NCBI RefSeq assembly: GCF_026000115.1
Contig: NZ_AP026867.1
Coordinates: 124,001 to 188,000 of the forward strand
Direction of reading: 5' to 3'
Length of the DNA stretch: 64,000 nucleotides
Origin: Aureispira anguillae
GTDB taxonomy: Bacteria; Bacteroidota; Bacteroidia; Chitinophagales; Saprospiraceae
Within the stretch, counting starts at the first letter, position 1. Every line of letters begins with the position of its first letter. A model generated the notes under the pieces. The model was not told the DNA's origin, did no database searches, and saw only the letters and a list, made by a program, of their open reading frames with translations. Both the position numbers and the translations under genes were made by a program. This document shows, piece by piece, positions 18,400-27,702 of the stretch.

Positions 18400-18513
18400 A
18401 TGGAAGAATAGATTGGGGCAGCTTTTTATTCATTACCTAGTGGAACTCCCTCATCGTTAACAAACAATGAGAACAAGAACGAATGAAAGGAGCAAATCGA
18501 ATACAAAAGAAAA

Positions 18514-19071
18514 TTATTTCTCTCGATTAGCAGTTCCTTCTTCTTTTAGTGCTGGTAATTCTTTTATATGAACCATTAGAACATGATCAACCATAGAAAT
18601 TTCACGAGCCGTCTCTACAGGGTTATCAAGCTGTGTTTTAGCTTCTATTACAATTCCCTCATTGGAATCATCAATTACAAATTGCTGGATAATTTCTAAA
18701 TCATAAGAATCCATTAGACCATTCAGCCTGTCATCCCCTGTTATTTCAAATCTACCTGTGCTAAATATGTGTGCCCAAGGTGCATTGGCTTCATATAAAA
18801 CAACTAAGTTAACTTTTTTGTCTTTTATATTGGCAATATCTTTTAAGGATAAAGCAGACTTGCCTTTAGAAATAGAGGCTAAGTTCCTGTAGTAATAGGC
18901 TTTTGCTGCCACCTTTTTTTTTATAGCACGTGTTTTGGTTTTTGGTGAGTCTAGTTTAGGACTAATAGAGGATATTTTTTTGTCTTCTTTTTGTTCGTTG
19001 GTACAGTTAGTTAGGTTAAATAGTAAAAATAAAATAGAACTGAGTGTGATAAGTTTGACTATAGATTTCAT
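18514..19071 (-). CDS. Lipoprotein of unknown function, paralogue of the next gene
   Basis: 185 residues with a lipobox-like end to the signal peptide (LFNLTNC, Cys23). The mature part has a conserved block shared with 19403-19954: (K/S)AKAYYY, KKVNLVVLYEA-APWA, TGDD-LNGLM-SY-LEI, DE/DSNEG, and VDHVLMVH-KE. I do not recognise the family. The two genes are about 50 percent identical by eye over the last 130 residues, so they are tandem duplicates. The acidic, secreted and compact character suggests an envelope-anchored domain. No functional clue comes from neighbours. Its own terminator follows, and 331 bases separate it from the upstream paralogue, so it may be transcribed alone. Confidence 0.7.
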   Translation of the reverse strand: MKSIVKLITLSSILFLLFNLTNCTNEQKEDKKISSISPKLDSPKTKTRAIKKKVAAKAYYYRNLASISKGKSALSLKDIANIKDKKVNLVVLYEANAPWAHIFSTGRFEITGDDRLNGLMDSYDLEIIQQFVIDDSNEGIVIEAKTQLDNPVETAREISMVDHVLMVHIKELPALKEEGTANREK

Positions 19072-19402
19072 TAATATGTTGATTTATAACACTTTGTGAA
19101 AGTATTGATTTCAAAAGATATTATAAGTTTTATAGGGGTAACATCAATAAGAAAATAGTATAATTATGAAGTGATCAATGCCTTTTGCGAAAGAATAAAG
19201 AAAGGGGCATCCCGAATTTTAGAATGATCCATATTTGCACAACAATTAATTGTATGGAGTGCATTGGGCGATAAATTGCCTAGGGATTTTTAAAATTCGG
19301 AATGACCCATGTAATTTTTTCTTGAACTTTTATTACATAGTTGAATACTTTGTGATTTTTTATGTTTTTCTATGTTTTTCTATAAAAAATCACGAACTAA
19401 TG
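19072..19402. other. Gap with a wide inverted repeat between paralogous genes
   Basis: CCGAATTTTA (19212-19221) and TAAAATTCGG (19291-19300) are perfect inverted repeats. Each is followed by a similar AATGAyCCAT word, so the left unit and right unit also share direct similarity. A perfect 12-bp palindrome ACAATTAATTGT (19242-19253) lies between them. No ORF. Confidence 0.55.
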
Positions 19403-19954
19403 CTAGTTTATATCGGCAGTAGTATTTTCGTTTTCCTCTTGAGGCACTTCTTTTACATGAACCATTAAAACGTGATCAATTAAAGACAATTCTCGTGCCG
19501 TTTCTACTGCATTCTCTAATGCCACATTAGGTTCCAATACCAAACCTTCATTATCTTCATCAATAGCAAATTGTTTTACGATTTCTAATTCATAGGATTC
19601 CATTAGGCCATTAAGGTTATCGTCTCCAGTTTTGTCATATTTTCCAGAGTTGAATGTTTCGGCCCAAGGTGCATCCGCTTCATACAAAACAACAAGGTTT
19701 ACTTTTTTGCCTTCTAGTGAAGCTAAATCTTTAAGTTCTACTTTTGCGTGACCGTGTTCAAAAGATGCTAAGCTTTTATAATAATATGCTTTTGCCGAAA
19801 CTTTATTAACCATTCCACGAGTATTCAATTCGGTAGATTCTACATCCGTTGTATTAGCATCAGCAGTTTCTGTTTTGTCACTAGAACAAGACACAATCAT
19901 GATTGATAAGATTACTAAGGAACTAAACGATAGGAGATTTTTCAGGACTTTCAT
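19403..19954 (-). CDS. Lipoprotein of unknown function, paralogue of 18514-19071
   Basis: 183 residues. The signal peptide ends in a lipobox (SIMIVSC, Cys23) followed by a Ser/Asp/Thr-rich linker to about residue 45. The mature domain shares the AKAYYY, KKVNLVVLYEADAPWAE, TGDDNLNGLMESYELEI and HVLMVHVKE blocks with its neighbour. The Trp in APWAE, the GDDxLNGL motif and the His in DHVLMVH are the best candidates for functional residues because they are kept in both copies. I cannot assign a family. Secretion and lipidation are predicted; surface or periplasmic facing is not decided, although the acidic stretch after the Cys is compatible with surface export in Bacteroidota. Confidence 0.7.
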   Translation of the reverse strand: MKVLKNLLSFSSLVILSIMIVSCSSDKTETADANTTDVESTELNTRGMVNKVSAKAYYYKSLASFEHGHAKVELKDLASLEGKKVNLVVLYEADAPWAETFNSGKYDKTGDDNLNGLMESYELEIVKQFAIDEDNEGLVLEPNVALENAVETARELSLIDHVLMVHVKEVPQEENENTTADIN

Positions 19955-20548
19955 ATGTAGTAATTGATTTTTATGAGTTATCTACTTTCTTTTTTAAAAT
20001 AAGCATACAATCTATGCTTGTTAATGTTTCTCTAAATAAAAGTGTTACCTACAAACTTTTGATTTCTTATAAATGAATTTTTGACATAGAATGCAATTAA
20101 ATAAGTACTATTATTGGGTTAATGCACAAAAAAGATTCCATTTTATGAAAAATGGTTTTTTTGTTTGAAAATCAAAAAATGAACTAAGTATTAATTATCA
20201 TTGCAAAACTAAAATTGAAGTTGCTTAATTAAGGCGGTTAATTTAGCAGTTACTAAAATTAAATCATAGGCATTAAGATCATTTTTAATTACTTCATTGT
20301 TAGAGTGGGTAGGACAAAGGTAGTGATTATACTCTATTGATGGAGATAAATTTTAATTTTTATCCTACGATTTACTTAGAAGTTGTTTAATGGCTGGTAA
20401 TCAGTGGAACTAAAGCTTATTTTTTACAACTTCAATATATATTCAAAAATAAAACAAAATACTTGTGAATTTTGTTTTAACATCAAAATATTGATTCGGA
20501 CACTTGTATTATTCAAAGGTTCATCTTTTTTAAAGGACATGCTCTAAT
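19955..20548. other. 594-bp gap without genes
   Basis: The 5' leaders of a minus-strand lipoprotein and the plus-strand aldehyde dehydrogenase share this space. The only structure noticed is a weak hairpin plus T-run at 20138-20162. No ORF or RNA gene recognised. Confidence 0.6.
20138..20162 (+). terminator. Weak intrinsic terminator-like hairpin with T-run
   Basis: CCATTTT and AAAATGG form a 7-bp stem around a short loop and are followed by seven T's on the plus strand. No plus-strand gene lies immediately upstream, so it would end a leader or small RNA if it works at all. Confidence 0.35.
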
Positions 20549-21925
20549 ATGAATGCTATAAATACTGTTTTTTGCTCCATTAACCCTATGACTAACCTTA
20601 TTATAGAAGAACACAACTTAGATAATAGGGAGTTGGTAAGGTGCAAGATCGAACAAGCCCAATCTGCTTTCCAATTATGGAAACAATATTCATACGAAAA
20701 GCGGGCTAACTTTTTTGTTGAAGCTGCAAAAATCCTGCGGGAACAGGCTGCTGTTTATGGAAAGCAGATTACGTTAGAAATGGGGAAACCAATCCATCAG
20801 GCGATTGCAGAGGTAGAAAAATGTGCGTGGGTATGTGAGTATTATGCTACTCATACCGAAGGCTTTTTGAAGGATCAAGTAATTCCAACAGAATACGGGA
20901 AGAGTTATATTAGTTACCAACCCTTGGGTACTGTACTTCAGATTATGCCTTGGAATTTTCCCTTTTGGCAGGTGTTTCGTTTTGCGGCTCCTGCTTTGAT
21001 GGCTGGGAATGTTACCTTGCTCAAACATGCTCCTAACGTCTTGGGATCAACAAATTTTATTCAAGAAGTATTTGACAAAGCTGGTTTTCCAAAAGGGGTA
21101 TTCCAGCATCTGACAATTGATGTCGATCTTATCGAAAAAGTTATAGAAGCTCCCTCTGTTCAGGGAATTGCCTTGACGGGTAGCGTAGGAGCAGGGGCTG
21201 CTGTAGGAACTTTAGCAGGCAAAAATATCAAAAATTGTGTTTTGGAATTGGGAGGATCGGATGCCTTTATCGTGCTGAAAGATGCAGACCTAGAAAAAGC
21301 AGCAACTGTAGGAGTACAGTCTAGAATGCATAACTCTGGACAAACTTGTATCTCTGCCAAACGCTTTATTGTCGAAGAATGTGTTGCAGAAGAATTTAAG
21401 GCATTAGTAAAAGAAAAAATAAATAATTTGGTTGTTGGTGATCCTATGGACAGCAACACCAATATTAGCGTTATGGCAAGAAGGGACTTGGCTGAAAACT
21501 TACAACGTCAAGTAGACCAATCTATTGAAATGGGAGCTGTTGTAGAGGTCGCTGGAGGTCACCAAAAGGGGAGTAACTATTTTTACCCTATGTTATTAAG
21601 TAATATTCAGAAGGGAATGCCTGCTTATGAGGAAGAATTATTTGGACCTGTTGGAGCTATTTTTACGGTTAAAAACGCAGTGGAAGCAATTGAATTAGCA
21701 AACGATTCTATTTTTGGTTTGGCTGCAACGGTCTGGTCAGAAGATGAAGCTCTTGCTTTGTCTGTTGCTCAAGAACTAGAGGTAGGTGCCGTAGCTATTA
21801 ACAAATTAATGAGTTCTGACCCTAGAATTCCTTTTGGTGGAATCAAAAAATCTGGCATCGGACGTGAATTAGGACGGGAAGGGGTGCTAAGTTTTGTTAA
21901 TCTCAAAGCATTGGTTGTTGGCTAA
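20549..21925 (+). CDS. Aldehyde dehydrogenase (succinate-semialdehyde dehydrogenase-like)
   Basis: 458 residues in the aldehyde dehydrogenase superfamily. MPWNFPFWQ (133-141), LKHAPN around Lys159, LTGSVGAG (209-216), general base Glu233 in LELGGSD and nucleophile Cys267 in NSGQTCISAKR are all in place. IPFGGIKKSGIGRELG follows near the end. The short length and MPWNFPFWQ are typical of the NAD(P)-dependent succinate-semialdehyde dehydrogenase (GabD/Sad) branch. Substrate cannot be settled from motifs, since LKHAPN replaces the commoner LKPA. It is cytosolic. It is monocistronic, and its downstream hairpin has been interrupted by a MITE. Confidence 0.9.
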   Translation: MNAINTVFCSINPMTNLIIEEHNLDNRELVRCKIEQAQSAFQLWKQYSYEKRANFFVEAAKILREQAAVYGKQITLEMGKPIHQAIAEVEKCAWVCEYYATHTEGFLKDQVIPTEYGKSYISYQPLGTVLQIMPWNFPFWQVFRFAAPALMAGNVTLLKHAPNVLGSTNFIQEVFDKAGFPKGVFQHLTIDVDLIEKVIEAPSVQGIALTGSVGAGAAVGTLAGKNIKNCVLELGGSDAFIVLKDADLEKAATVGVQSRMHNSGQTCISAKRFIVEECVAEEFKALVKEKINNLVVGDPMDSNTNISVMARRDLAENLQRQVDQSIEMGAVVEVAGGHQKGSNYFYPMLLSNIQKGMPAYEEELFGPVGAIFTVKNAVEAIELANDSIFGLAATVWSEDEALALSVAQELEVGAVAINKLMSSDPRIPFGGIKKSGIGRELGREGVLSFVNLKALVVG

Positions 21926-22007
21926 TGAATGCTGCTTATTGTTAGAACTATGTTAAGTATTGCTAATTAATTTTTACAGTACTATTTTTGTTTTTACCTT
22001 TAACACT

Positions 22008-22180
22008 AATACGTTGTGAGTTTTCCTTCTCTACCCGATGATTTTTGTAAAAATTAAAATTGGGGCAGCTTCTATCTATTTTTAGATCGCTTTGCTCTTA
22101 GATAGAGCTAGAAAAAGCCCATTCTGTTAAATTTTAAAAACCGTCGGGTAGAGTAGAGTTTTCCAAACTCACAACGTATT
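22008..22180. terminator. Hairpin (probable terminator) interrupted by MITE copy 2
   Basis: Removing the MITE and one 9-bp duplication restores AATACGTTGTGAGTTT, a TCC loop, and AAACTCACAACGTATT, a perfect 16-bp stem. Its left arm is now at 22008-22023 and the right at 22165-22180. It lies 83 bases past the aldehyde dehydrogenase stop, where a terminator is expected. There is no long T-run after it. Confidence 0.7.
22027..22155. mobile_element. MITE copy 2 (129 bp) with 9-bp target duplication
   Basis: Same family as 965-1149, inverted relative to it. The left end TTCTCTACCCGATG is identical to the right end of copy 1 read inward. The right end reads inward as TACTCTACCCGACGG. The flanking direct repeat is GAGTTTTCC (22018-22026 and 22156-22164). 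The whole element is an imperfect palindrome with TCTATCT/AGATAGA near its tip. Non-coding, non-autonomous. Confidence 0.88.
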
Positions 22181-22211
22181 TAACTCATTAAGATCAAATG
22201 CGCTATTAAGA

Positions 22212-22652
22212 ATGTTGTTGCGATTTTTACATATCACAAATATAGTACTGCTGCTGTTGTCTTCAACAGGGCTGTTGATGCATCAACATTATTGTCAAGA
22301 TAAGCTCAAATCTTTATCGTTGTATGCTAGTTTTCTAGAAGACTGTTGCAATAAAGAAGAACAGCAATTGCGTACTTTTTGTGATAAAGATCAACCACAG
22401 ATAGATAAAAAATCATGTTGTGACAATCAAACAATCTTAAGTGTTGATGATACTGCACAGCAATCCATTGATGTGGAAAATTGGGCTAGTTTTTCTTTTG
22501 TGGCACTTCCTACAGCATTACCTATTGTTGGTTCCTTGCCTCCAATGCTTGTTTATCCAACAATTGATAAAAAAATATTGCGCTATTATTCTTACAAAGC
22601 GCCTCCTAATTCTTACCCACTACACGTACTTTTTTCCACTTTTCTTTGTTAG
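22212..22652 (+). CDS. HYC_CC_PP family protein, copper-island associated
   Basis: 146 residues with an N-terminal membrane or signal segment (about 5-25), then HQHYC (25-29), DCC (44-46), KSCCDN and a C-terminal APPNSYPLHVLFSTFLC. The HYC, CC and PP landmarks are those of the small Bacteroidota family named HYC_CC_PP, found beside heavy-metal efflux genes. The cysteine pairs and histidines are likely metal ligands, though the family's role is unproven. It starts the plus-strand run leading to CusA 125 bases downstream. A second member, at 29560, closes the pump genes. Confidence 0.8.
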   Translation: MLLRFLHITNIVLLLLSSTGLLMHQHYCQDKLKSLSLYASFLEDCCNKEEQQLRTFCDKDQPQIDKKSCCDNQTILSVDDTAQQSIDVENWASFSFVALPTALPIVGSLPPMLVYPTIDKKILRYYSYKAPPNSYPLHVLFSTFLC

Positions 22653-22777
22653 AATTTTAGATTTTGAATATGTATAATTCAAACATCTATGGCATGGTAT
22701 GTTCTATCGTGACCACTGGATGATTCATTGATGAGATTGACTTTCTCTATGGTCAATCGTCAAAATCTAAAATATCT

Positions 22778-25700
22778 ATGTTAGATAAAATAATTCGGTT
22801 CTTTCTAGAAAATAGATTGATCACCTTACTATTATTGGGGCTTATCATTGCTTGGGGAATAGTAACGATGCCCTTTGACATCAATAAAGGATTTTTGCCG
22901 AATGATCCTGTTTCTGTTGATGCGATTCCAGATATTGGAGAGAACCAGCAAATTGTATTTACAACTTGGATGGGGCGCTCTCCTCAAGATATCGAGGATC
23001 AGATTACTTACCCTCTAACAACGGCTTTGTTAGGAATACCAGGAGTGCGAACGATACGAAGCAATTCCATGTTTGGTTTTTCTAGCATTTATATCATTTT
23101 TGAAGAAGATGTAGCGTTTTACTGGAGCCGCTCTCGAATATTAGAAAAATTAAATTCATTACCTAGCGATTTATTGCCCAATGGTGTCCAACCTAGCTTG
23201 GGACCAGATGCCACAGCACTGGGGCAGATTTATTGGTATACCTTGGAGGGAAGAGGTAAAGAGGGAAAAGCAACAGGTGGTTGGGACCCGCAGGAGTTAC
23301 GTTCTATTCAAGATTTTTATGTCAAATACGGCTTGTCGGCAGCAAGTGGTGTTGCAGAGGTAGCATCTATTGGAGGGTATGTAAAAGAATATCAAGTAGA
23401 TGTTGATCCGCAAAAACTATTGGCTTATGAGGTTAGTTTACAACAAGTTGTTCAAGCGGTCAAAAGCAGCAATATTGATATTGGCGCTCAAACACTTGAA
23501 ATTAATCGAGCAGAATATTTTGTTCGGGGCTTGGGCTATGTCAAAAGCATTCAAGATATAGAACAATCTGTTATTAAAGTGCATGATAATAAGCCTGTTC
23601 GTGTCAAAGATATTGGTAGGGTAGCCCTAGGTCCTGCTGTTCGTAGAGGAGTCTTAGATAAGAATGGTGGAGAAGCAGTTGGTGGAGTGGTCGTTGCTCG
23701 TTATGGAGCCAATCCTTTAGAAGTTATTAATAATGTAAAAGCACGAATCCAAGAATTAGAGAATGGACTGCCTTCCAAAACTTTGGCAGATGGAACAGTT
23801 TCTAAAGTGCACATTGTTCCCTTTTATGATCGTAGCCATTTGATTAAAGAGACCATTGGAACCCTCCAAGAAGCCCTCACGTTGGAAATTCTAATTACCA
23901 TTATCGTTATTATCATCCTATTGTTGAATCTCAGGGCATCGATTTTAGTGTCTAGTGTTTTGCCCATTGCTGTTTTGATGTGTTTTATTGTAATGAGGTA
24001 TCTAGGTGTTGATGCTAATGTTGTTGCTTTGTCTGGAATTGCAATAGCCATTGGAACCATGGTAGATATGGGGATTGTACTGGCTGAAAATATAGTGGAA
24101 AATATCGAAAAGGCAGCCCCCAATGAAAATAAGATCGAAACCATTTTTAGGGCAACCAAAGAAGTCGCCTCTGCTATTATTACAGCGGTTGCAACGACGA
24201 TTATTAGCTTTTTGCCAATATTCACGATGATTGCAGCAGAAGGAAAACTTTTTCGCCCTTTAGCGATGACCAAAACAATTGCTCTTTTAGCTTCTATTAT
24301 TCTAACTATAACAGTTTTGCCAACCTTTGCTTACTGGTTTTTAGGCAAAAAGGGAAACGATCAGAAAAAGCGTTGGCAGGCAGTGTTTAACATCAGTTTA
24401 TTGGCTCTTGGACTACTTGCTTTTAGTTATCATAAGCTTATGATAGCGGGAATAGCCATAGCGGTTGGAGGAATAGAATCTATCTTCTTTTTTAGAGAAT
24501 ACTTAAAACCCCAGTGGCGAGAAAGGTTGGTTTATGGCAAAAACTTTATTTACGCAGGGATATTGACCTACTTTTTAGCAATAGAGTGGATGCCTTTGGG
24601 CGTTGCGCACTCTGAAATCAGTAATTTCCTACTGGTAGCTGTTTTGATTAGCTTGATTTTGGGGCTTTTTCAGTTTGTGATCTATACTTACCCAAAGGTT
24701 TTGATGTATTGTTTAGAACACAAGTTGTTATTTATGCTACTACCTTTGGTGGTTATAATATTGGGCGGTCGAGCTTACCAGCAAACGCAATCGGAATTTA
24801 TGCCAAGCCTAGATGAAGGAGCATTTTTGCTGATGCCAACCACAATGCCACATGCAGGGATGGAGGAGAATCAGGAAGTTATTAAAATACTAGATATGGC
24901 AGTGGCTGCTATTCCTGAAGTAGATAATGTAGTGGGGAAGGCAGGGCGAGTAGCTTCTGCTTTAGATCCTGCTCCTATGTCTATGTTTGAGAATGTTATC
25001 AACTACAAATCTGAATATAAAACAGATGAAGAAGGGCATCGGCTGCGTTTTAAAGTGAATACCCAAGGAGATTTTGTGCGGGATAAGAATGGGCAATTAA
25101 TTCCAGATGCTCAGGGGCAATATTTTCGGCAATGGAGGGCACACATTCAATCACCAGACGATATTTGGGCTGAAATAACCAGAGTTGCCCAACTTCCTGG
25201 GTTAACTCCTGCGCCAAAATTGCAGCCGATAGAAACTCGGTTGGTAATGCTGCAAACAGGGATGCGGGCTCCTATTGGAATAAAAATAAAAGGGCCAGAT
25301 TTGGCAACTATTCAGCAGTTTGGGTTGGAATTAGAACACCATCTTAAAGCGGTAGAAGGGGTTAAAGCAGAAGCAGTTTTTGCCGATAGAATTGTTGGTA
25401 AACCTTACTTAGAAATAAATTTTGATCGAACGAAAATGGCTCGTTATGGTTTAAAAATTAGTGAGGTACAGCAGTATGTTCAGGTGGCAATTGGTGGTAT
25501 TCCGTTAACGCAAACCGTAGAAGGGAGAGAGCGATATGCTATACGAGTGCGTTACCCTAGAGATTTTAGAAAAGATCCCAATGTGATACAAGAATTGTTG
25601 ATTCCTGTATTGGGAGGTGGGCAGGTACCGTTGGCAGATATTGCAACGCTTCATTATCAACAAGGTCCTCAGGCAATCAAAAGTGAAGATGGCTTCTTAA

Positions 25701-26464
25701 CGGGGTATGTTTTATTAGATAAGAAAAAAGGTTATTCTGAAACAGCGGTCGTAGAACAAGCACAAGCCTATCTTAATGATAAAATCGAGAAAGGGCTCAT
25801 TGAAGTTCCCACAGGGATTAGTTATCGATTTGCAGGGAATTATGAAAATCAAGTGCGAGCAAATCAACGTTTAGCGATTGTTATACCACTTGCCTTGTTG
25901 TGCATCTTTTTGATTTTGTATCTGCAATTCAATTCTGTTGCACTTTCACTAATGGTTTTTATGGGGGTTATAATTGCCTTTTCAGGTGGTTTTATGCTCA
26001 TTGGATTCTATCAAGAAGATTGGTTTTTGAACCTAGAGATAGGGGGGATTAATTGGAGAACCCTATTCCAAATTAATCCCATTAATTTGAGCGTTGCTGT
26101 TTGGGTCGGTTTTTTAGCGTTGTTTGGTATTGCGACTGACGATGGGGTATTGGTAGGAACTTATTTGCAGCAATCTTTTAAAAATCACCAACCAAAATCG
26201 GTAGAGGAAATTCGATCCGCAGTGCTAGAAGCAGGGAGTAAGCGAGTCCGACCAGCTATGATGACCACGGCAACGACTATTTTAGCACTCTTGCCTGTCT
26301 TAACGTCTAGTGGGCGTGGTGCCGACATTATGATTCCTATGGCAATTCCTTCTTTTGGAGGTATGTTGATCCAGATGATAACCATGTTTACCGTTCCCGT
26401 TTTGTATTGCACATGGGCTGAAATAAAACTCTTTTGGAACAATTATAAAACGAACAAACAATGA
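22778..26464 (+). CDS. cusA: Heavy-metal efflux RND pump, CusA/CzcA family
   Basis: 1228 residues, long for the family because of an insertion in the middle membrane region (about 520-640, several additional hydrophobic segments). The typical start (IRFFLENRLITLLLLGLII), TM4 AIGTMVDMGIVLAEN, the DEGAFLLMPTTMPHAG motif after the second half begins, and TM10 GIATDDGVLVGTY are visible. HME-RND pumps expel Cu(I)/Ag(I) or Zn/Co/Cd from the periplasm or cytoplasm using proton-motive force. The copper-type neighbours (DUF3347-tailed CusB, MbnP, cupredoxins) argue for copper. The stop overlaps the next ATG by 4 bases (ATGA), indicating translational coupling. Confidence 0.95.
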   Translation: MLDKIIRFFLENRLITLLLLGLIIAWGIVTMPFDINKGFLPNDPVSVDAIPDIGENQQIVFTTWMGRSPQDIEDQITYPLTTALLGIPGVRTIRSNSMFGFSSIYIIFEEDVAFYWSRSRILEKLNSLPSDLLPNGVQPSLGPDATALGQIYWYTLEGRGKEGKATGGWDPQELRSIQDFYVKYGLSAASGVAEVASIGGYVKEYQVDVDPQKLLAYEVSLQQVVQAVKSSNIDIGAQTLEINRAEYFVRGLGYVKSIQDIEQSVIKVHDNKPVRVKDIGRVALGPAVRRGVLDKNGGEAVGGVVVARYGANPLEVINNVKARIQELENGLPSKTLADGTVSKVHIVPFYDRSHLIKETIGTLQEALTLEILITIIVIIILLLNLRASILVSSVLPIAVLMCFIVMRYLGVDANVVALSGIAIAIGTMVDMGIVLAENIVENIEKAAPNENKIETIFRATKEVASAIITAVATTIISFLPIFTMIAAEGKLFRPLAMTKTIALLASIILTITVLPTFAYWFLGKKGNDQKKRWQAVFNISLLALGLLAFSYHKLMIAGIAIAVGGIESIFFFREYLKPQWRERLVYGKNFIYAGILTYFLAIEWMPLGVAHSEISNFLLVAVLISLILGLFQFVIYTYPKVLMYCLEHKLLFMLLPLVVIILGGRAYQQTQSEFMPSLDEGAFLLMPTTMPHAGMEENQEVIKILDMAVAAIPEVDNVVGKAGRVASALDPAPMSMFENVINYKSEYKTDEEGHRLRFKVNTQGDFVRDKNGQLIPDAQGQYFRQWRAHIQSPDDIWAEITRVAQLPGLTPAPKLQPIETRLVMLQTGMRAPIGIKIKGPDLATIQQFGLELEHHLKAVEGVKAEAVFADRIVGKPYLEINFDRTKMARYGLKISEVQQYVQVAIGGIPLTQTVEGRERYAIRVRYPRDFRKDPNVIQELLIPVLGGGQVPLADIATLHYQQGPQAIKSEDGFLTGYVLLDKKKGYSETAVVEQAQAYLNDKIEKGLIEVPTGISYRFAGNYENQVRANQRLAIVIPLALLCIFLILYLQFNSVALSLMVFMGVIIAFSGGFMLIGFYQEDWFLNLEIGGINWRTLFQINPINLSVAVWVGFLALFGIATDDGVLVGTYLQQSFKNHQPKSVEEIRSAVLEAGSKRVRPAMMTTATTILALLPVLTSSGRGADIMIPMAIPSFGGMLIQMITMFTVPVLYCTWAEIKLFWNNYKTNKQ

Positions 26465-27696
26465 GAGGAATAATAATAACAATGTTGCTGTTGCAGGCTT
26501 GGTCTATCGTTGCACAAAACTTTGAACCTTATTATCAAGCAGCAGCAGCTAATCACCCCCAGTTAAAAGCAGTGTTTAATCAATATTATGCTATAAAAGA
26601 GCAGGTAACACAAGTAAAATTGCCACCACCTTCGGCGGCGTTGGGCCTGTTTATTTTGCCTGTAGAAACACGATTAGGCGCTCAACGTTTTAAAGTAGGT
26701 GTTTCGCAAATGTTTCCAGCTTTTGGTGCCCTAAAAGCTCAAAAGTCCTTGATTCACCAGAAAGCTAGAGTTGCTTTACAAGAAGCCGAAATTATTCGAA
26801 ATGAATTGTATTTTTCGCTTCGCAATATCTGGTATCAAACTGCTGAAGTACAAGCAATGATAGCCGTTGAAAAAGAAAGCATTAAATTGTTAGAAACAAT
26901 GGAACGATTGGCCTTACAAAAGATAGAAGTAGGCAAAGCAAGTTTAGCGGAGGTTTATCGACTTAAACTTAAAATAAATGAAAGAAAGGGGAACCTAGAT
27001 TTGCTAAACAATAAGTTGCCTGCTCTGCGACTTGCTTTTAATCTATTAATTAAAGAGGATGCTTTAGAGATGCCTAGCATGGGCGATACCATTGCATTAA
27101 GAACCCTGACTTATCCCAAGGATTCTTTGGTAAAATGGATACAGCAGCAGAATCCTAAATTAGAATCGTTAGACTTAAAACAGGAGCTTGCCCTCAAAAA
27201 AATGAATTGGCAAAAGACCAAAAATCGCCCAACTTATGGCTTGGGCTTAGATTATGTCTTTTTGACAAAACGAACGGATTTGGATCCTCCTCAAAATGGG
27301 CAAGGAGTTTTGATGCCAATGTTTAGAATAAGTGTCCCCATTTATAAAGATCAAAATCAAGCTCGACTCAAAGAGGTGGCTTTTGAACTCCTAGCATTAG
27401 AAGATCAAAAAGAGCAAACGAGTGATGTTTTAACCTTAGAATTAGAACGGGCATTGGCGGCTTATCAAGCTGCTAAAATTCAAGTAAAATTATATCAAGA
27501 ACAAATTAATTTTTCGCAAAAAACAGTACGGTTATTATTAACCAATTATAGTGTTGATAACAAGGGATTTGAGGACTTATTGAATGTAGAGGATTTGTTA
27601 TTGAAGTATCAAAAAATGTTGCTTCGGGCATCTATTGCCCAAAATACGGCTTTGATACAGATCGAAAAGCTATTTGCTCAACCATTATTCAACTAA
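26461..27696 (+). CDS. TolC-family outer-membrane efflux protein (CusC role)
   Basis: 411 residues with a signal peptide (MRGIIITMLLLQAWSIVAQ) and two OEP-type repeats of long amphipathic helices (about 100-200 and 305-400), ending in LIQIEKLF. The length is normal for the Bacteroidota TolC proteins that work with CusA. The protein forms the trimeric outer-membrane duct of the tripartite pump. Its ATG overlaps the CusA stop (ATGA), and the CusB gene starts 6 bases after its stop, so the three are one operon in the order A-C-B. Metal specificity does not reside here. The family is distant from E. coli CusC, so I give no symbol. Confidence 0.9.
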   Translation: MRGIIITMLLLQAWSIVAQNFEPYYQAAAANHPQLKAVFNQYYAIKEQVTQVKLPPPSAALGLFILPVETRLGAQRFKVGVSQMFPAFGALKAQKSLIHQKARVALQEAEIIRNELYFSLRNIWYQTAEVQAMIAVEKESIKLLETMERLALQKIEVGKASLAEVYRLKLKINERKGNLDLLNNKLPALRLAFNLLIKEDALEMPSMGDTIALRTLTYPKDSLVKWIQQQNPKLESLDLKQELALKKMNWQKTKNRPTYGLGLDYVFLTKRTDLDPPQNGQGVLMPMFRISVPIYKDQNQARLKEVAFELLALEDQKEQTSDVLTLELERALAAYQAAKIQVKLYQEQINFSQKTVRLLLTNYSVDNKGFEDLLNVEDLLLKYQKMLLRASIAQNTALIQIEKLFAQPLFN

Positions 27697-27702
27697 AAAA
27701 TT

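Larger units (their letters stand above)
17770..18513. other. 744-bp gap with a repeat remnant and a terminator
   Basis: No coding signal. It contains the dispersed-repeat remnant at 17929-17957 and the hairpin at 18353-18399. The remainder is A+T-rich sequence with no recognised element. Confidence 0.6.
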
